DNA from: an uncultured Clostridia bacterium
Lineage (GTDB): Bacteria; Bacillota; Clostridia; Christensenellales; UBA3700
Reading direction: 5' to 3'
Length of the DNA stretch: 64,000 nucleotides
NCBI GenBank assembly: GCA_945872615.1
Contig: CAMBZZ010000001.1
Span: 26,701 to 90,700 of the forward strand
Positions 8,268 to 18,804 of this stretch are shown here, piece after piece. The position numbers and the translations under genes are program-made. The stretch's first letter is position 1. The number at the start of each line of letters is the position of its first letter. Under the pieces are notes generated by a model. That model made no database searches. It worked only from the letters and a program-made list of their open reading frames with translations, and was not told the origin of the DNA.

Positions 8268-9857
8268 CTACAACTGTCTTATGACTTTGAGCGCCATATT
8301 TATTCCGTCCACGCAAGCCGACATTATTCCGCCTGCGTATCCCGCGCCCTCTCCGCAAGGAATCAAACCTTGCACCGAACTGTTGCCGTACTCGTCCCTC
8401 AAAATTCTCACGGGCGAGCTCGAACGAGTTTCGACGCCCGTCAAGAGAGCGTCCTCGTTGCCGAATCCATTGATTTTGCTATCGAATATGCCTATTGCCT
8501 CTTTGATACCTCCCACGACGTAACTAGGCAGACACGCCCTTATGTCGCTTGGCTCTACGCTCGGCAGATAAGTTGGTTTTACCTCTCCCCACTTGCTCGT
8601 AGACTTACCCGAGAGCAAGTCGCCCACTCGCTGACACGGAGCCTTATAAGACGAAGATACGTTATAAGCCAATCGCTCGTATTTTCGTTGGAATTCCACT
8701 CCCGCAAGCACGCCTTGCCCCTCGAAATCGGCAGGCGACACTCCCACCAGCAAAGCGCTATTGGCATTGACGCCGTCTCTATCGTGATAACTCATTCCGT
8801 TGGTCACCACTCCGCCTTGCTCCGAAGCCGCCGCAACTACGTAACCACCCGGGCACATACAAAAGGTATAGCACGACCTTCCGCCCTCCAAATGCGCTGC
8901 AAGTTTGTAGTCGCTCGCTCCCAATTCTTTGGCGTCTCGTCCGTATTGCGCTCGGTTGATATTGCTTTGCAAATGTTCTATCCTCACTCCGATAGAGAAG
9001 GCTTTTTGCTCCATCATCACTCTGCCCGACAGCATTTCAAAGGTATCTCTAGCGCTGTGACCTATAGCAAGCACACATACGTTGCAAGGCAATTCGTATT
9101 GTGCTCCTTTACTTTGCAATGTCACGGCACACAGTTTGCCGTCCTTCTTCTTGACGTCCACGAGTTTGGTCTCGAAGCGATATTCTCCGCCCAATTCCTC
9201 TATTTGCTTTCTTACGTTTTGCACACATTCAGCCAAAATATCGGTACCTATGTGAGGCTTGGCGTCCCACTTGATATTGACGGGCGCGCCCGCTTCGACA
9301 AGTTCGTTCAAAACCATACCTATTTTTTCGTTTGCGATACCCGTATTGAGTTTTCCGTCGCTAAAGGTGCCTGCTCCGCCCTCTCCGAACTGGATATTGC
9401 TCTCGGGGTTTAGTTCTCCGCCTTGCCAAAAGGTCTTGACGTCGGATTGCCTTTCTATGACGGGTTTACCTCTCTCTATGACGATAGGTCTTGCTCCCGC
9501 TAATGCCAAAGTCAATGCGGCAAACATGCCCGCAGGTCCGCTACCCACCACTACGGGGCGAACGAGAGGATTGACCTTGGTGTCACCCAATAGTTCTCTT
9601 ATCGTTGACTTGGACGGTACGAAAAGCATTTCATTTGCTTTAGGATTGCGTCTCAAATAGTCATTCTCGTTGTCGAGTTGCACCAATACGCTAAGCACGT
9701 ATTTGATGTCGTCTTTTTTGCGACAATCAAGAGATTTTTTTGTTAGTTCCCAACTTTTGATGCGACTCGGTTTGACCCTAAGAGTATGCGAGAGACAATT
9801 TAGCACGTCTATATCGCTAAAAATAGTCGGTACTTTGATATTGTTGACCTTAAGCAT
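8268..9857 (-). CDS. FAD-dependent dehydrogenase of the COG2509 type
   Basis: Flavoprotein of 529 residues. A small N-terminal domain (about 1-90) precedes a dinucleotide-binding motif VVGSGPAGMFAALTLALAGA near residue 105 and the signature IQFGEGGAGTFSDGKLNTG. A C-terminal FAD motif (GAGYAGGIMSACVDGINMA) closes the fold. This matches the uncharacterised FAD-dependent dehydrogenases found widely in Clostridia. No specific substrate is established for the group. Its ATG overlaps the stop of the upstream flavoprotein gene by 8 bases and has a GGAGG site, so the two are translated from one mRNA. Confidence 0.88.
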   Translation of the reverse strand: MLKVNNIKVPTIFSDIDVLNCLSHTLRVKPSRIKSWELTKKSLDCRKKDDIKYVLSVLVQLDNENDYLRRNPKANEMLFVPSKSTIRELLGDTKVNPLVRPVVVGSGPAGMFAALTLALAGARPIVIERGKPVIERQSDVKTFWQGGELNPESNIQFGEGGAGTFSDGKLNTGIANEKIGMVLNELVEAGAPVNIKWDAKPHIGTDILAECVQNVRKQIEELGGEYRFETKLVDVKKKDGKLCAVTLQSKGAQYELPCNVCVLAIGHSARDTFEMLSGRVMMEQKAFSIGVRIEHLQSNINRAQYGRDAKELGASDYKLAAHLEGGRSCYTFCMCPGGYVVAAASEQGGVVTNGMSYHDRDGVNANSALLVGVSPADFEGQGVLAGVEFQRKYERLAYNVSSSYKAPCQRVGDLLSGKSTSKWGEVKPTYLPSVEPSDIRACLPSYVVGGIKEAIGIFDSKINGFGNEDALLTGVETRSSSPVRILRDEYGNSSVQGLIPCGEGAGYAGGIMSACVDGINMALKVIRQL

Positions 9858-11025
9858 CTATATCCTCCGCAACTGCCAAAGCGCTAGCGATAGCCCAATG
9901 GATATTGTATCCGCCGCACTCTCCGTCCACGTCCAGCACCTCACCCGTGGCATACAGTCCACGGTTAGTTTTGCTCTCCAAAGTTCTCTCGTCAAAGCAG
10001 TCTAGGCTCAAACCTCCACACACCGCTTGTGCGAGACTGAGCCCGAGCGTACCGTCTATCTCCGCCACGTAATCTTTGCACACGGCGGCTATTGCATTCG
10101 CCTTGACGTCGGACATAATCAACGACTTATCCATAGCGACGTGCTCCATAATATTGGCTGATATGGTTTTATGCAGCAAGCCTTCGAGCATAACGCCGCG
10201 AGGGTCGTAGGTATCGATTATATATCGGGCGAGTTGCCGTGTGGTCATATCGGGCACGAAGTCTATATGCAGCGAGCATCTATCGTAGCTTCGTCTACTC
10301 GCCCTAGCCACGTGCGACGACATGATAAGTGCGAGCACACCCGAAATCGCCCCGTCCTTAAACAAATATTCTCCTCTATACTTTGGATAAGCCTTCCCGT
10401 CAATCTCAACGTAGCTCTCAACTTTGGCTCTTACCCCGTTCGCGCCCTTGACGCTCTTGCTCTTCAAAGCGACAAGGGTAGGGCGAAGCAAAGTAGTAGG
10501 TATGCCGAGATGCTCTACCAGCCCGTAACTCTCCACGCCGAACGTTGCTTTGGAACCTGTTGCCAGCACGACCTTTGCGCAACGATAATCTCCTTGATCG
10601 GTGACAACCTTCCAACCGTCGATTTCGGGTACTATCTTGGTCGCCAAAGTCTTGGTCATAACGCTGACGCCGCGTCTTCTAAGCATGGACAAAAAGACGT
10701 TGAGCACTGCAGTCGCGCTTTCGCTGTAAGGATATATTCTTCCCTCTTCGCTCTTGGTCACCAAACCGTATTCAAGCAACTTATCGCGCACTTTTTGGCA
10801 GTCGTATCTTGCCAAAATAGGCGCTACAAACTCGCTGTTGTAGTGCTCCGCTCCCATAGCCTTGTTAGAGAGGTTGCATCTGCCGTTGCCGCTGACAAGA
10901 ATCTTTTTGCCAATCTTGTCCCCCGCATCTATCAGCGCAACTCTCTTATTTCGAGCGCACTCGACTGCGCATACTATACCCGACGCGCCTCCGCCTATGA
11001 TAATTACGTCAAAATCGTATTTCAT
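9850..11025 (-). CDS. HI0933-family flavoprotein (BaiN/RdsA-like)
   Basis: Flavoprotein of 391 residues. The N-terminus DFDVIIIGGGASGIVCAVEC is a dinucleotide-binding fold, and KKILVSGNGRCNLSN is the family signature of HI0933-like proteins. The end reads LYATGEVLDVDGECGGYNIHWA, again typical. Some relatives reduce bile-acid intermediates, but most have no known substrate, so no activity is assigned. The frame runs on to 11043, but the ATG at 11025 lies 6 bases after TATAAT (11032-11037), so the longer start would place the promoter inside the gene. Probably a leaderless mRNA. It forms an operon with the COG2509-type gene. Confidence 0.87.
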   Translation of the reverse strand: MKYDFDVIIIGGGASGIVCAVECARNKRVALIDAGDKIGKKILVSGNGRCNLSNKAMGAEHYNSEFVAPILARYDCQKVRDKLLEYGLVTKSEEGRIYPYSESATAVLNVFLSMLRRRGVSVMTKTLATKIVPEIDGWKVVTDQGDYRCAKVVLATGSKATFGVESYGLVEHLGIPTTLLRPTLVALKSKSVKGANGVRAKVESYVEIDGKAYPKYRGEYLFKDGAISGVLALIMSSHVARASRRSYDRCSLHIDFVPDMTTRQLARYIIDTYDPRGVMLEGLLHKTISANIMEHVAMDKSLIMSDVKANAIAAVCKDYVAEIDGTLGLSLAQAVCGGLSLDCFDERTLESKTNRGLYATGEVLDVDGECGGYNIHWAIASALAVAEDIDA

Positions 11026-11031
11026 ATCGGT

Positions 11032-11037
11032 ATTATA
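11032..11037 (-). promoter_or_regulatory. -10 box of the two-flavoprotein operon
   Basis: TATAAT on the minus strand with 6 bases (ACCGAT) before the ATG at 11025. The -35 region is weak (TTTACT-like at 17 bases). No ribosome binding site lies between. Confidence 0.6.
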
Positions 11038-11086
11038 ACACATTGACGCGCCAAAGTAAAACGCTACGTCGATTTTGCCTACTTAC

Positions 11087-11130
11087 AAAAAAAGGCGACC
11101 CCTCAAGCTTATGCGCTCGAAGAGGTCACC
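11087..11130 (-). terminator. Terminator of the giant surface-protein operon
   Basis: On the minus strand GGTGACCTC pairs with GAGG-GGTCGCC across a longer loop, with a wobble and a small bulge, and is followed by seven U (A-run 11087-11093). It lies 16 bases after the stop of the last gene in the operon. Confidence 0.8.
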
Positions 11131-11145
11131 GTTTTATTGATTGTT

Positions 11146-11643
11146 TTAGCCTACCTTTACCGCGATTTCAACCGCATAGGTGCCGGAGGACTTCACCACG
11201 TCGTATTTGATAGTGGTGGAAGCCAAAGTCTTGGCTTCGGTGTTGACAACCACTTCTATGGTTGCGTTTTGCGCATCGTTTACTCCCAAAAAGGCGTCCG
11301 TATCGACGATATTGGCGGTGTATTTAGAAGTTGCACTTCCGTTGACTACCACTTCGCTTTCGAAGTAAGACTTTTCAAACTTAAGCCCGTTACCCACCTC
11401 TTGCGAGATTGCGTTGCCAAAACCTATGTTGTACGGGTCTTGCACTTCACCGTCGACGTTGCTGTAAATCAGCGTTTCGCCTTGTTTAACGGTGACGGAT
11501 ACACTCCTCGTCTGAGACGACGAGGTAGTGTAGGAGGCGATGTCGTAGAAATCTTTGGTTGTCAGCTTGGTCTTACATCCTGCCAAAACTCCCACCAAAA
11601 CCACTGTCAGTACCAATATTGCTATCAACAATTTCTTTTTCAT
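11146..11643 (-). CDS. Small lipoprotein, last gene of the surface operon
   Basis: A 165-residue exported lipoprotein. The signal peptide ends in LAGC, so Cys23 is the predicted lipid anchor. The mature 142 residues alternate short beta-strand-like segments (SVSVTVKQGETLIYS, ATIEVVVNTEAKTLASTTIKYDV), with no recognised domain. An AAGGAGG site precedes the ATG and only 12 bases separate it from the 2378-residue gene upstream, so it is the distal gene of that operon. It may be a small accessory subunit or chaperone for the giant proteins, but this is inference from position only. Confidence 0.75.
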   Translation of the reverse strand: MKKKLLIAILVLTVVLVGVLAGCKTKLTTKDFYDIASYTTSSSQTRSVSVTVKQGETLIYSNVDGEVQDPYNIGFGNAISQEVGNGLKFEKSYFESEVVVNGSATSKYTANIVDTDAFLGVNDAQNATIEVVVNTEAKTLASTTIKYDVVKSSGTYAVEIAVKVG

Positions 11644-11655
11644 ACTATTTCCTCC

Positions 11656-14600
11656 TTACGCCAACGTTTTCTTTTTGACGATTGCCAGTGCTATTGCGCC
11701 CAAAGAAAACGCCATACTTGCCGCAGCAGCCGCTCCGACTTGTCTGCCCGCTGCCTTTCCCGCAACGTTTTGAGCACCGTTTACAACGCTCTTAGCGTCG
11801 TTGATAAGCGCGTTATATGCGTTTCTCGCATTAGTCAATTTACCTGCGTTGACAACTGCCATATCGATGTCGGCAATATCTTTGAGCAACTCTTCGATTT
11901 CTTTCATAGTCGCGATGTCGTCAAATCCGAAAGTGCCGATTGCATCGAGTTTTGCATTGACAACGGTTGGGTCTCCGCCCGTCTTGATATTGCTTACGCT
12001 TATCGGAGCGCTTGCGTTATGGTTATCGTCAGCCACGAGTTTTACATAGACGGTATAGGTTGTCTTTGGCTTAGCGGTAAACACGTTGCTCTCTTGCCAG
12101 TTGGTTCCGTCAAGGCTATAACGTGCGTTGGCAGCACTCACGCCGTTGATTGTCAACTTGTTGTAGTTGGCGATTACGCTAATATCGTTAGCGTCAAGTT
12201 CTACGGTCGATTTTTCAATCGTCAAAGTAACCAAGTCGCCTCTCGTCAACTCGTAGTTGGCTGCAACCACGCCGTTAGGGTCCAAAGCCACGTAGCCCGT
12301 GTAGGTACCCGCATTGATAGGTGTAAGGATATTATCCTCTTCGTCTACCAAGACGTATTCTACCACTTCGTCGCCTATCACGCCGTCGAAGACTACTTCG
12401 AGAACTTTGACGTTGCCATCGTATGCGGCATCCGTTCCGTCTACGCTAACTATGGTGATCGTCTTCTTGGCAATGGTTAGTTGTCCTGCCACATAATCTG
12501 CCAAGGTGTAGTTGTCGCTGCCGAGTACGATAGTCACTACGTAAACGCCCGCATTGATTGCAGTTTCCGTAGGGGTTTCGTCACCTATTGCATATCTTAC
12601 GGAGAACAAATTTTGTGTCTCTTCCGCAGGGATATTGTTGAGGATTGCTCCCACAGTCTTTGCAGTGCCGTCGTATTCGTAACTGCTCTCGTAAGTAAAC
12701 TCTTGGAGAGCCAACTCTCTCGGAGCGATAGTCATATTCTTGCTGTAGTTGCCTACAAGTTCGTAATTGGAGTTGTTAGCAACAACGGTAATCACGTAGT
12801 CGCCCGCATTGATTGCTTGTTCCTCGCCGTTGTAGAGAATCATAGCCTCCGCATCGTCGCCGCCCAATACGCCGTTAAGGATTACGCTTGCAACCTTAGC
12901 CGTTGCACTATAGACCAAATCGATTGGCAAAGTCACGTCGCTGACGGTTATTTGCTTAGGTGCGATGACGAAACTATCTTCGTATTCGTCCCAGATATAA
13001 TTATCCTTTTGCGTTCCGTTGACTTGCAAGGTTACTTGGCAAGTACCTGCGTTGACGTTGTCGCTGTATACCAAATCTATGCTAATATCGTCGCCGTTTA
13101 CAACTCCGCTAATAGCCGCACCCGCTTCTTTAGCAGTCTTGTCGTAGACTGCGTCCGTAGGCAAATCTACGATGAAGGTCAACGACTTCTTTGCCACGGT
13201 AATCTGTACGTCTTGAGGCAAGTTGAAGATATAGTTGTCGTTGACAGTCGCCTCGTAGGTCACGTTGATAGGCGTGCCTGCAGGAGAAGTTTCGGTATAA
13301 GTTTCGGTAACCGTTATAACAAGTCCGTCACCGTCAATCATTTCCAAGCTTCCTTCCGCATATGCCCAGAAAGTTGCAGGCTTAATGTCGCCGTAAGTCA
13401 ACTCGGTATTGACGGCAACTACGTCGATAGTTCTCTTCTCTACCACATATTGCAGCTCGACGGTCATTTCACCGTTGTACTTGCTTTGAGCTTCGGCTTT
13501 GACCTCAACGATTACTTTATAGGTGCCTGCCTTGACGATAGAGGCTACCGTAACGTCGGTAGAATCCTTGTAGGTAACGATAATATCGTCTTTATTGACA
13601 TTGAGCACGTTGATAGTTGCGGTCTTGTCGGTTGCGTCGTATACGCTCGACGATTCTTCGAGCACGGCATTGCTCAAGGTGTTGCTTACGATAGTGATGC
13701 TACCCTTGGTCTCGGTAACTGCCTCGTAGTTGCTTGCCTTGCTTCCGCCAAGGACTACGTAAATCATTTCGGCAGTAGTCTCGCCGATTACTTGTTGCTC
13801 TATAGGGAGAGCACAAGCCACGGCTATAGTCACTTCGGACGCATCTCTATCCTCGATAGTACCTTCGACAAATTCGTAAGGCGCTACACCGTCTGCAAAG
13901 ACGATGACGTCGGAGCCGTAGCCCTTTTCGCCGTTGTTTGTCAAGAACTTGATAGTCTTAGGCGAGATAGTGAAGTTGTCGGTGCCTTCTACGGCAACGG
14001 TGTAGTTGGCGTTGGTGCTAACGACGGTCACTACGTAGTTGCCGGCGTCTATCGCGCTTGCAGAGCCGTTGTATAAAATATCTACGTCAACGATGTCGCT
14101 GCCTAACACTCCGTTGAGATTAGCCTCTACGGTCTTTTCCAATCCGTTGTACACCAAGTCGGCAGGCAACATGAGCGTTGCGGTAATAGCAAGCGCGCCC
14201 ACAACGACTTTTGCGTTTTCCGGCAAGGTCACGTCATAGTTGCCGCTCGCGGTGGTCTCTACGGATATTGCGTAGTTGCCAACCGCACTATACTTGGTAT
14301 AATCGGTAAATACGTTGACTATTACGCCGTCCGCTTGTACGAATTGCAAACTGCCGTCTGCATATTTCCAAGTAATGGTTGGTACGTCGGCGCCGTAAGT
14401 CACGTTGACGTCGTCTACTGCCAAAGCCACTTTTCTTGCCGTGATGACTAGCAATTCGGAAGTATTTTGGTCGATATAGTAGTTATCGTGAACGAGGTCG
14501 ACGTTGACGGAATAACTACCCTTGTCAATCGCTTGCGGCTGTCCGTTGAAGGTATAGATAAACTCGAGGACGTCGCTGTTGACAGTGTTGTTGTACACCG

Positions 14601-17600
14601 CTTGTACTACCTTGGCTGTGCCGTCGTAAGTCTTGTCGACAGGCAAGGTAATAGCCGTTACGTTGATTCCTCTCTTGTTGACAACGAGTTGTCCGACGGA
14701 GCCAAACTCGAGATTGTAGTTTTCGGCAAGTTGTACGTCGTCGTCAACGTTGTCGGCAATGGTTGCCAATATATCGTAACTTCCGCAGTTATCGTAGAGT
14801 ACGTAATTGCTATAGGTAGATACCACGATACCGTCCTCTTCTACGAAAGTAGCGCTACCGTCGGCATAGTTCCAAGCAAAGGTACCGATTTCGTCGCCGT
14901 AGGTCACTTCTTTGCCCACGGTGTCGATAGTTACGGTCAACTTGTCAATCATAAAGTTGACAACCGAGCCGTAGGTAATGGTAAAGTATTTGCCTGCATC
15001 TTCGGTCAACTGAACGGTTACGCTATACTTGCCCGCATTGCGTATATCGCTAGCCGTGATGACCGTTCTATCAATCTTGAAGTATTCGTATTGCAAAGCC
15101 ATCTTGCCTTCTGCGTCTACGAAATCTTCGTTTTGATAGGTGAGGATAGGAGTGGTAAAGTTCTTGACGGTGCCGTCATAGACTACTACGTTGTCTACCG
15201 CACCCTCTACGCCAAACTCGATGTCCACGCCTCTCTTGTCAATGGTAAGAGCGGTATTTTCGATGATCGAAATCACGTAGTTGCCGCCTTGCGCTCCGCC
15301 CACGCTCGCCAAGGTTACGGCATACACACCCGGTGCGCTGTATTGCTCGGAAGCAAGGAACGTAGGAATTACTTCGTCATCATCAAACAAAGAAGTATAT
15401 CCGCCCGCAACTGCCCAGTCGAACGTTGGGTCAAGGTCGCCGTACAATTTGCTCGTAGGGGTCACTTCTATCGTCGTTGCGACAGGGGTGATTTGGAAAG
15501 CAAACTCGCCGTTTAGCATATTGTAGTTAGGCGCAGTAGTCATGATTGGAGATACTACGTAATAACCTGCGTTGGTCGCGCTCTCCACTTCCACGTACTC
15601 GTCTTCCTCATTTGCCTTCCACATATACTTATAGCCCTTGATAGCATATGCAGGTTTTACCGCGTCGTTTTGGAAAAGACCTTCTCTGTTTACGTCGCCG
15701 TAATCGTAACTATCGGAGATATAAGGCACGATTTTCTTAGCTTCTCTCTCCTCTTCGGTTAGGTTAGGGAACCAAACGATAGTCATATCTTTGGCTTTGA
15801 TTTTCATATCGATAGAGCAAATAGCAACGTTGTAGTTGGTATTGAAGCCCGCCTCGCTGTCAACGGTAGCGGTAACGGTGTACTCACCGCCTCTGTTGGC
15901 GCCGTTGGCTATTGCTACTCCGCTTTCCTTGTTGAGGTAATTCTCCGTCAAAACAGGCTCTTCGCCGTTTTCAGGTTTAGTTATCGTCCATTTTACCTTT
16001 TGGAAAGTGGAATTATATTCTTTTACGACAACGCCGTCTTGCAAGGTCTCTTCTGCCGATGCGCTTATGGTGACGTTGGCTTTGCCTATCTCGATGATAA
16101 AGGTAGTCTTGTCGAAGGTGTAGTTGCCTGACATCGCTCCGCTTTCCTTCTCCAATATCATCTTATAAGTACCCGCGTTGACAAATCTATCGTCGGTAGC
16201 GTTGGTCGTCTCGGTGGCGAAAGGCTCGTAAGTCACCTTGATTACGTTGTTGTCCACTACGTTGAGAATCTTGATCAAAGCATCGTCTTCGCTTACCCCG
16301 TTGCCGAATACGCTATACGTAGGCAACTTTTCTAAGCCGTCGTAGACGAAGATTGGATTGGTTGCTTGCAATTCTTCAGGCAAAGGCGTTACGCTTATCT
16401 CTCTCGGAGTAATCGTAAAGTCGTCTGACAACGGATTGGCTACCACGTAGTTGTTAGAAGACATAGTCGTAATCTTAGCCCTATAGGTGCCCGCGCTCTC
16501 CGCTTGATTGTCGACTATGGTAATCTCCTCATCACCTACCAACTTATAATATTCTACGATAGGCGTAGCGTCGTATCCGCTCACCAGTCCGCTCGCAGTT
16601 GCGCTAAAGGCTGCAGGCGAAGAGTTGTAGACGAAGTCGGCTGGTGCGTTGGTATAAGATACCGTCACCGCCTTAGGGGTAATCTCTTGTCTAATTCTCA
16701 TATTCTCGGAGCCTTCATTGAAGACTACGACGTTCATCTTTTCGGTATTGACCGTCGTAAACACGATTCCGTTGACGGTGTCTTTGATAGGACAATATAT
16801 CTCCCAAGTAGCCACGTCCTTAGCGTCGGCAAGTTGATACAACACGCCCGGTGCGCCTTGTTTGTACGCGGTAAAAATCGACGAGTCTCCCGTTACCGTT
16901 CCTACTTGCTTAGTCTTGGCAGAATCGGAGTACAATCTGATAGTAGGTATCTTGAGTCCCGTACCGTCGAACTCGTGTCCGTCGGCGATATAGATATTAG
17001 AGTATTCTGCATCCGTCGGCATATCGGTGATTACGCCGCTACTGTTTTTAGGATTGCGCGGATTGCCGTAAGTCGCCACGATACCCGTCTCAAACGTAAA
17101 AGTAAAGCTTTGATTGTCACCCGTCAATGCGCGAGGTATTCTACTCTCGGTATTCCAACTAGTAAAGTTGTTGACGTTGTCCACACTACCTACCGTCTTG
17201 TATATATCCAACGTTCTGTCGGTTTCGGTCGGAGTGCTATACTTGACTTGCCATACGATTCCTTGCGCGCCGCCAAAAGTAAAACCGTCACCGGAATAAT
17301 AAGGAGCGGCGTAAGACACCTTAGGCACAGCCGTATCGGTGGTACCGTCAAAATATATCTTTAGCGTGCCCGTATCGGAGAATAGAGTGGTGTTGACCGT
17401 GGTATTGACGGTGGTCTTGATAGACGCTGTACCGGTAGGGATAGTAGTGGTGACGTTACCCGAAGTAAAACTGTTCCAGTTCTTGGCACATACAGCGCTA
17501 GGTACGTCCATATTGATGTAGAAGACGTTTTTGAGTGTAACGCTTCCGTTGCCGGTATAGTTGCCCGCAAATCCGCAAATTACGCCTTGACCCGTAAAGT

Positions 17601-18792
17601 CTCTGGTATCCTTATTAGGTCCCAATTCCGCACCGAAAGCCGAACTTACGCAAGTCCTTGCGGTACCCGTCCAATAGTTCATTACGCCGTCAATCATACC
17701 CGCACCGCCAAGCGAAGTCCAGTTAGATTGATTTTCGGCATTGCTGTCGGCAGCCACCGCGTTACATCCTGCGATGATTCCAGAAGCTGCTATTGCGTTA
17801 TTTTGGTTGGTTGACAGCGTAGGATTAGAATATCCGTCGATTTTACCGGTACCGTAAGTGGTAGCGTTATATATAGTTCCGCCTTGAGTAATAACTCCGC
17901 AGAATCCACCCGTCCACAGTTTGTTATTACCGCCTCGTTTGGTACCCCAATAACTCCATTCTCTACCTTCTTGTTGCGTTACTATATCCGCTTTGAGATT
18001 GATGGAAGAGTTCTTGATTGTACCTGCCATCAACGTACCCGCATAGCCGCCGAAGCCAACCGTACGGTGATAAGAGTCCCAGTTATATGAATTACCGCTT
18101 TCCGCCATGGTCATCTTAAAGTTGACGCGAGTATAATTGTTGACGGTAAGGCTACAGTTGTCTATAGTACCGGCGTTGATACCGAAAATCATACCGAATG
18201 ATACCGAGAAGTCACTGTTAATATCATACGTAGCGTTGCTGATAGTCGCGCCGTAATCTATAGAGTTGTTCCATACGAAGTTGACGTCTTTGATAGTACC
18301 GCAGTTGATCCTAGCAAGACCGCCCGCGCACTTGATAATTCTACCGCCCGTGTAACTGTTGTTGATAGGCGCGTAAGTATTGGAGCCGTTTCTTCCGTCT
18401 CCGCTATAATCGCCCTTGGAGAATGAAGTTGCACCCGTCAAGGTTATGGTCTTGCCGTTACCGTTGAGGACGAAGCTATCGCTAAGCATTCCTATGGTAG
18501 AGGTAGTACCGCTCCACAGCGACGCCGCATTGAGAGTAACGTCTTTATACAACGTATGCTCGCCGGTACCGGAGCTCAATGCCGTTATCAAATCGTTGGC
18601 ATCATATATAATGCTACCGCTTAGCGTCGGCGTATTCTCGCCAATTTCGTCCGAAGTATTGGCGAGGTTATATCCGTCTTGGGCGTAGCCCGACGGTGAC
18701 GCAAAGCTCAACGCCATTGCGCCCGTCAGAGCAACTATTGCCAAAACGGCAATTACTAAAGCTATAAGAGATTTTTTGTTTATATTACTCAT
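11656..18792 (-). CDS. Giant MBG-repeat surface protein (2378 aa)
   Basis: Exported giant protein. Residues 1-36 are a signal peptide. About 60-480 is a beta-helix-like region that opens with a NGNGKTITL motif, as in GLUG-type and pectate-lyase-like repeats. From about 690 to 2230 it is a chain of MBG-type beta modules. Two kinds can be seen: those with Y-[DN]-x-x-x-K (VYDGTVK, TYDGTAK, VYNGLEK, YDKTAK, YDGNVK) and those with YGD (VTYGDEIGTFAWNYADGS, LTYGDIKPATFWAYAEGS). A short helical region follows, then a membrane span around 2350-2370 and a KKKTLA tail. There is no LPxTG motif, so it is held by the membrane. A stalk reaching through the wall is the likely shape. Binding partner unknown. 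Confidence 0.85.
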   Translation of the reverse strand: MSNINKKSLIALVIAVLAIVALTGAMALSFASPSGYAQDGYNLANTSDEIGENTPTLSGSIIYDANDLITALSSGTGEHTLYKDVTLNAASLWSGTTSTIGMLSDSFVLNGNGKTITLTGATSFSKGDYSGDGRNGSNTYAPINNSYTGGRIIKCAGGLARINCGTIKDVNFVWNNSIDYGATISNATYDINSDFSVSFGMIFGINAGTIDNCSLTVNNYTRVNFKMTMAESGNSYNWDSYHRTVGFGGYAGTLMAGTIKNSSINLKADIVTQQEGREWSYWGTKRGGNNKLWTGGFCGVITQGGTIYNATTYGTGKIDGYSNPTLSTNQNNAIAASGIIAGCNAVAADSNAENQSNWTSLGGAGMIDGVMNYWTGTARTCVSSAFGAELGPNKDTRDFTGQGVICGFAGNYTGNGSVTLKNVFYINMDVPSAVCAKNWNSFTSGNVTTTIPTGTASIKTTVNTTVNTTLFSDTGTLKIYFDGTTDTAVPKVSYAAPYYSGDGFTFGGAQGIVWQVKYSTPTETDRTLDIYKTVGSVDNVNNFTSWNTESRIPRALTGDNQSFTFTFETGIVATYGNPRNPKNSSGVITDMPTDAEYSNIYIADGHEFDGTGLKIPTIRLYSDSAKTKQVGTVTGDSSIFTAYKQGAPGVLYQLADAKDVATWEIYCPIKDTVNGIVFTTVNTEKMNVVVFNEGSENMRIRQEITPKAVTVSYTNAPADFVYNSSPAAFSATASGLVSGYDATPIVEYYKLVGDEEITIVDNQAESAGTYRAKITTMSSNNYVVANPLSDDFTITPREISVTPLPEELQATNPIFVYDGLEKLPTYSVFGNGVSEDDALIKILNVVDNNVIKVTYEPFATETTNATDDRFVNAGTYKMILEKESGAMSGNYTFDKTTFIIEIGKANVTISASAEETLQDGVVVKEYNSTFQKVKWTITKPENGEEPVLTENYLNKESGVAIANGANRGGEYTVTATVDSEAGFNTNYNVAICSIDMKIKAKDMTIVWFPNLTEEEREAKKIVPYISDSYDYGDVNREGLFQNDAVKPAYAIKGYKYMWKANEEDEYVEVESATNAGYYVVSPIMTTAPNYNMLNGEFAFQITPVATTIEVTPTSKLYGDLDPTFDWAVAGGYTSLFDDDEVIPTFLASEQYSAPGVYAVTLASVGGAQGGNYVISIIENTALTIDKRGVDIEFGVEGAVDNVVVYDGTVKNFTTPILTYQNEDFVDAEGKMALQYEYFKIDRTVITASDIRNAGKYSVTVQLTEDAGKYFTITYGSVVNFMIDKLTVTIDTVGKEVTYGDEIGTFAWNYADGSATFVEEDGIVVSTYSNYVLYDNCGSYDILATIADNVDDDVQLAENYNLEFGSVGQLVVNKRGINVTAITLPVDKTYDGTAKVVQAVYNNTVNSDVLEFIYTFNGQPQAIDKGSYSVNVDLVHDNYYIDQNTSELLVITARKVALAVDDVNVTYGADVPTITWKYADGSLQFVQADGVIVNVFTDYTKYSAVGNYAISVETTASGNYDVTLPENAKVVVGALAITATLMLPADLVYNGLEKTVEANLNGVLGSDIVDVDILYNGSASAIDAGNYVVTVVSTNANYTVAVEGTDNFTISPKTIKFLTNNGEKGYGSDVIVFADGVAPYEFVEGTIEDRDASEVTIAVACALPIEQQVIGETTAEMIYVVLGGSKASNYEAVTETKGSITIVSNTLSNAVLEESSSVYDATDKTATINVLNVNKDDIIVTYKDSTDVTVASIVKAGTYKVIVEVKAEAQSKYNGEMTVELQYVVEKRTIDVVAVNTELTYGDIKPATFWAYAEGSLEMIDGDGLVITVTETYTETSPAGTPINVTYEATVNDNYIFNLPQDVQITVAKKSLTFIVDLPTDAVYDKTAKEAGAAISGVVNGDDISIDLVYSDNVNAGTCQVTLQVNGTQKDNYIWDEYEDSFVIAPKQITVSDVTLPIDLVYSATAKVASVILNGVLGGDDAEAMILYNGEEQAINAGDYVITVVANNSNYELVGNYSKNMTIAPRELALQEFTYESSYEYDGTAKTVGAILNNIPAEETQNLFSVRYAIGDETPTETAINAGVYVVTIVLGSDNYTLADYVAGQLTIAKKTITIVSVDGTDAAYDGNVKVLEVVFDGVIGDEVVEYVLVDEEDNILTPINAGTYTGYVALDPNGVVAANYELTRGDLVTLTIEKSTVELDANDISVIANYNKLTINGVSAANARYSLDGTNWQESNVFTAKPKTTYTVYVKLVADDNHNASAPISVSNIKTGGDPTVVNAKLDAIGTFGFDDIATMKEIEELLKDIADIDMAVVNAGKLTNARNAYNALINDAKSVVNGAQNVAGKAAGRQVGAAAAASMAFSLGAIALAIVKKKTLA

Positions 18793-18804
18793 ATTTCCTC
18801 CCCT

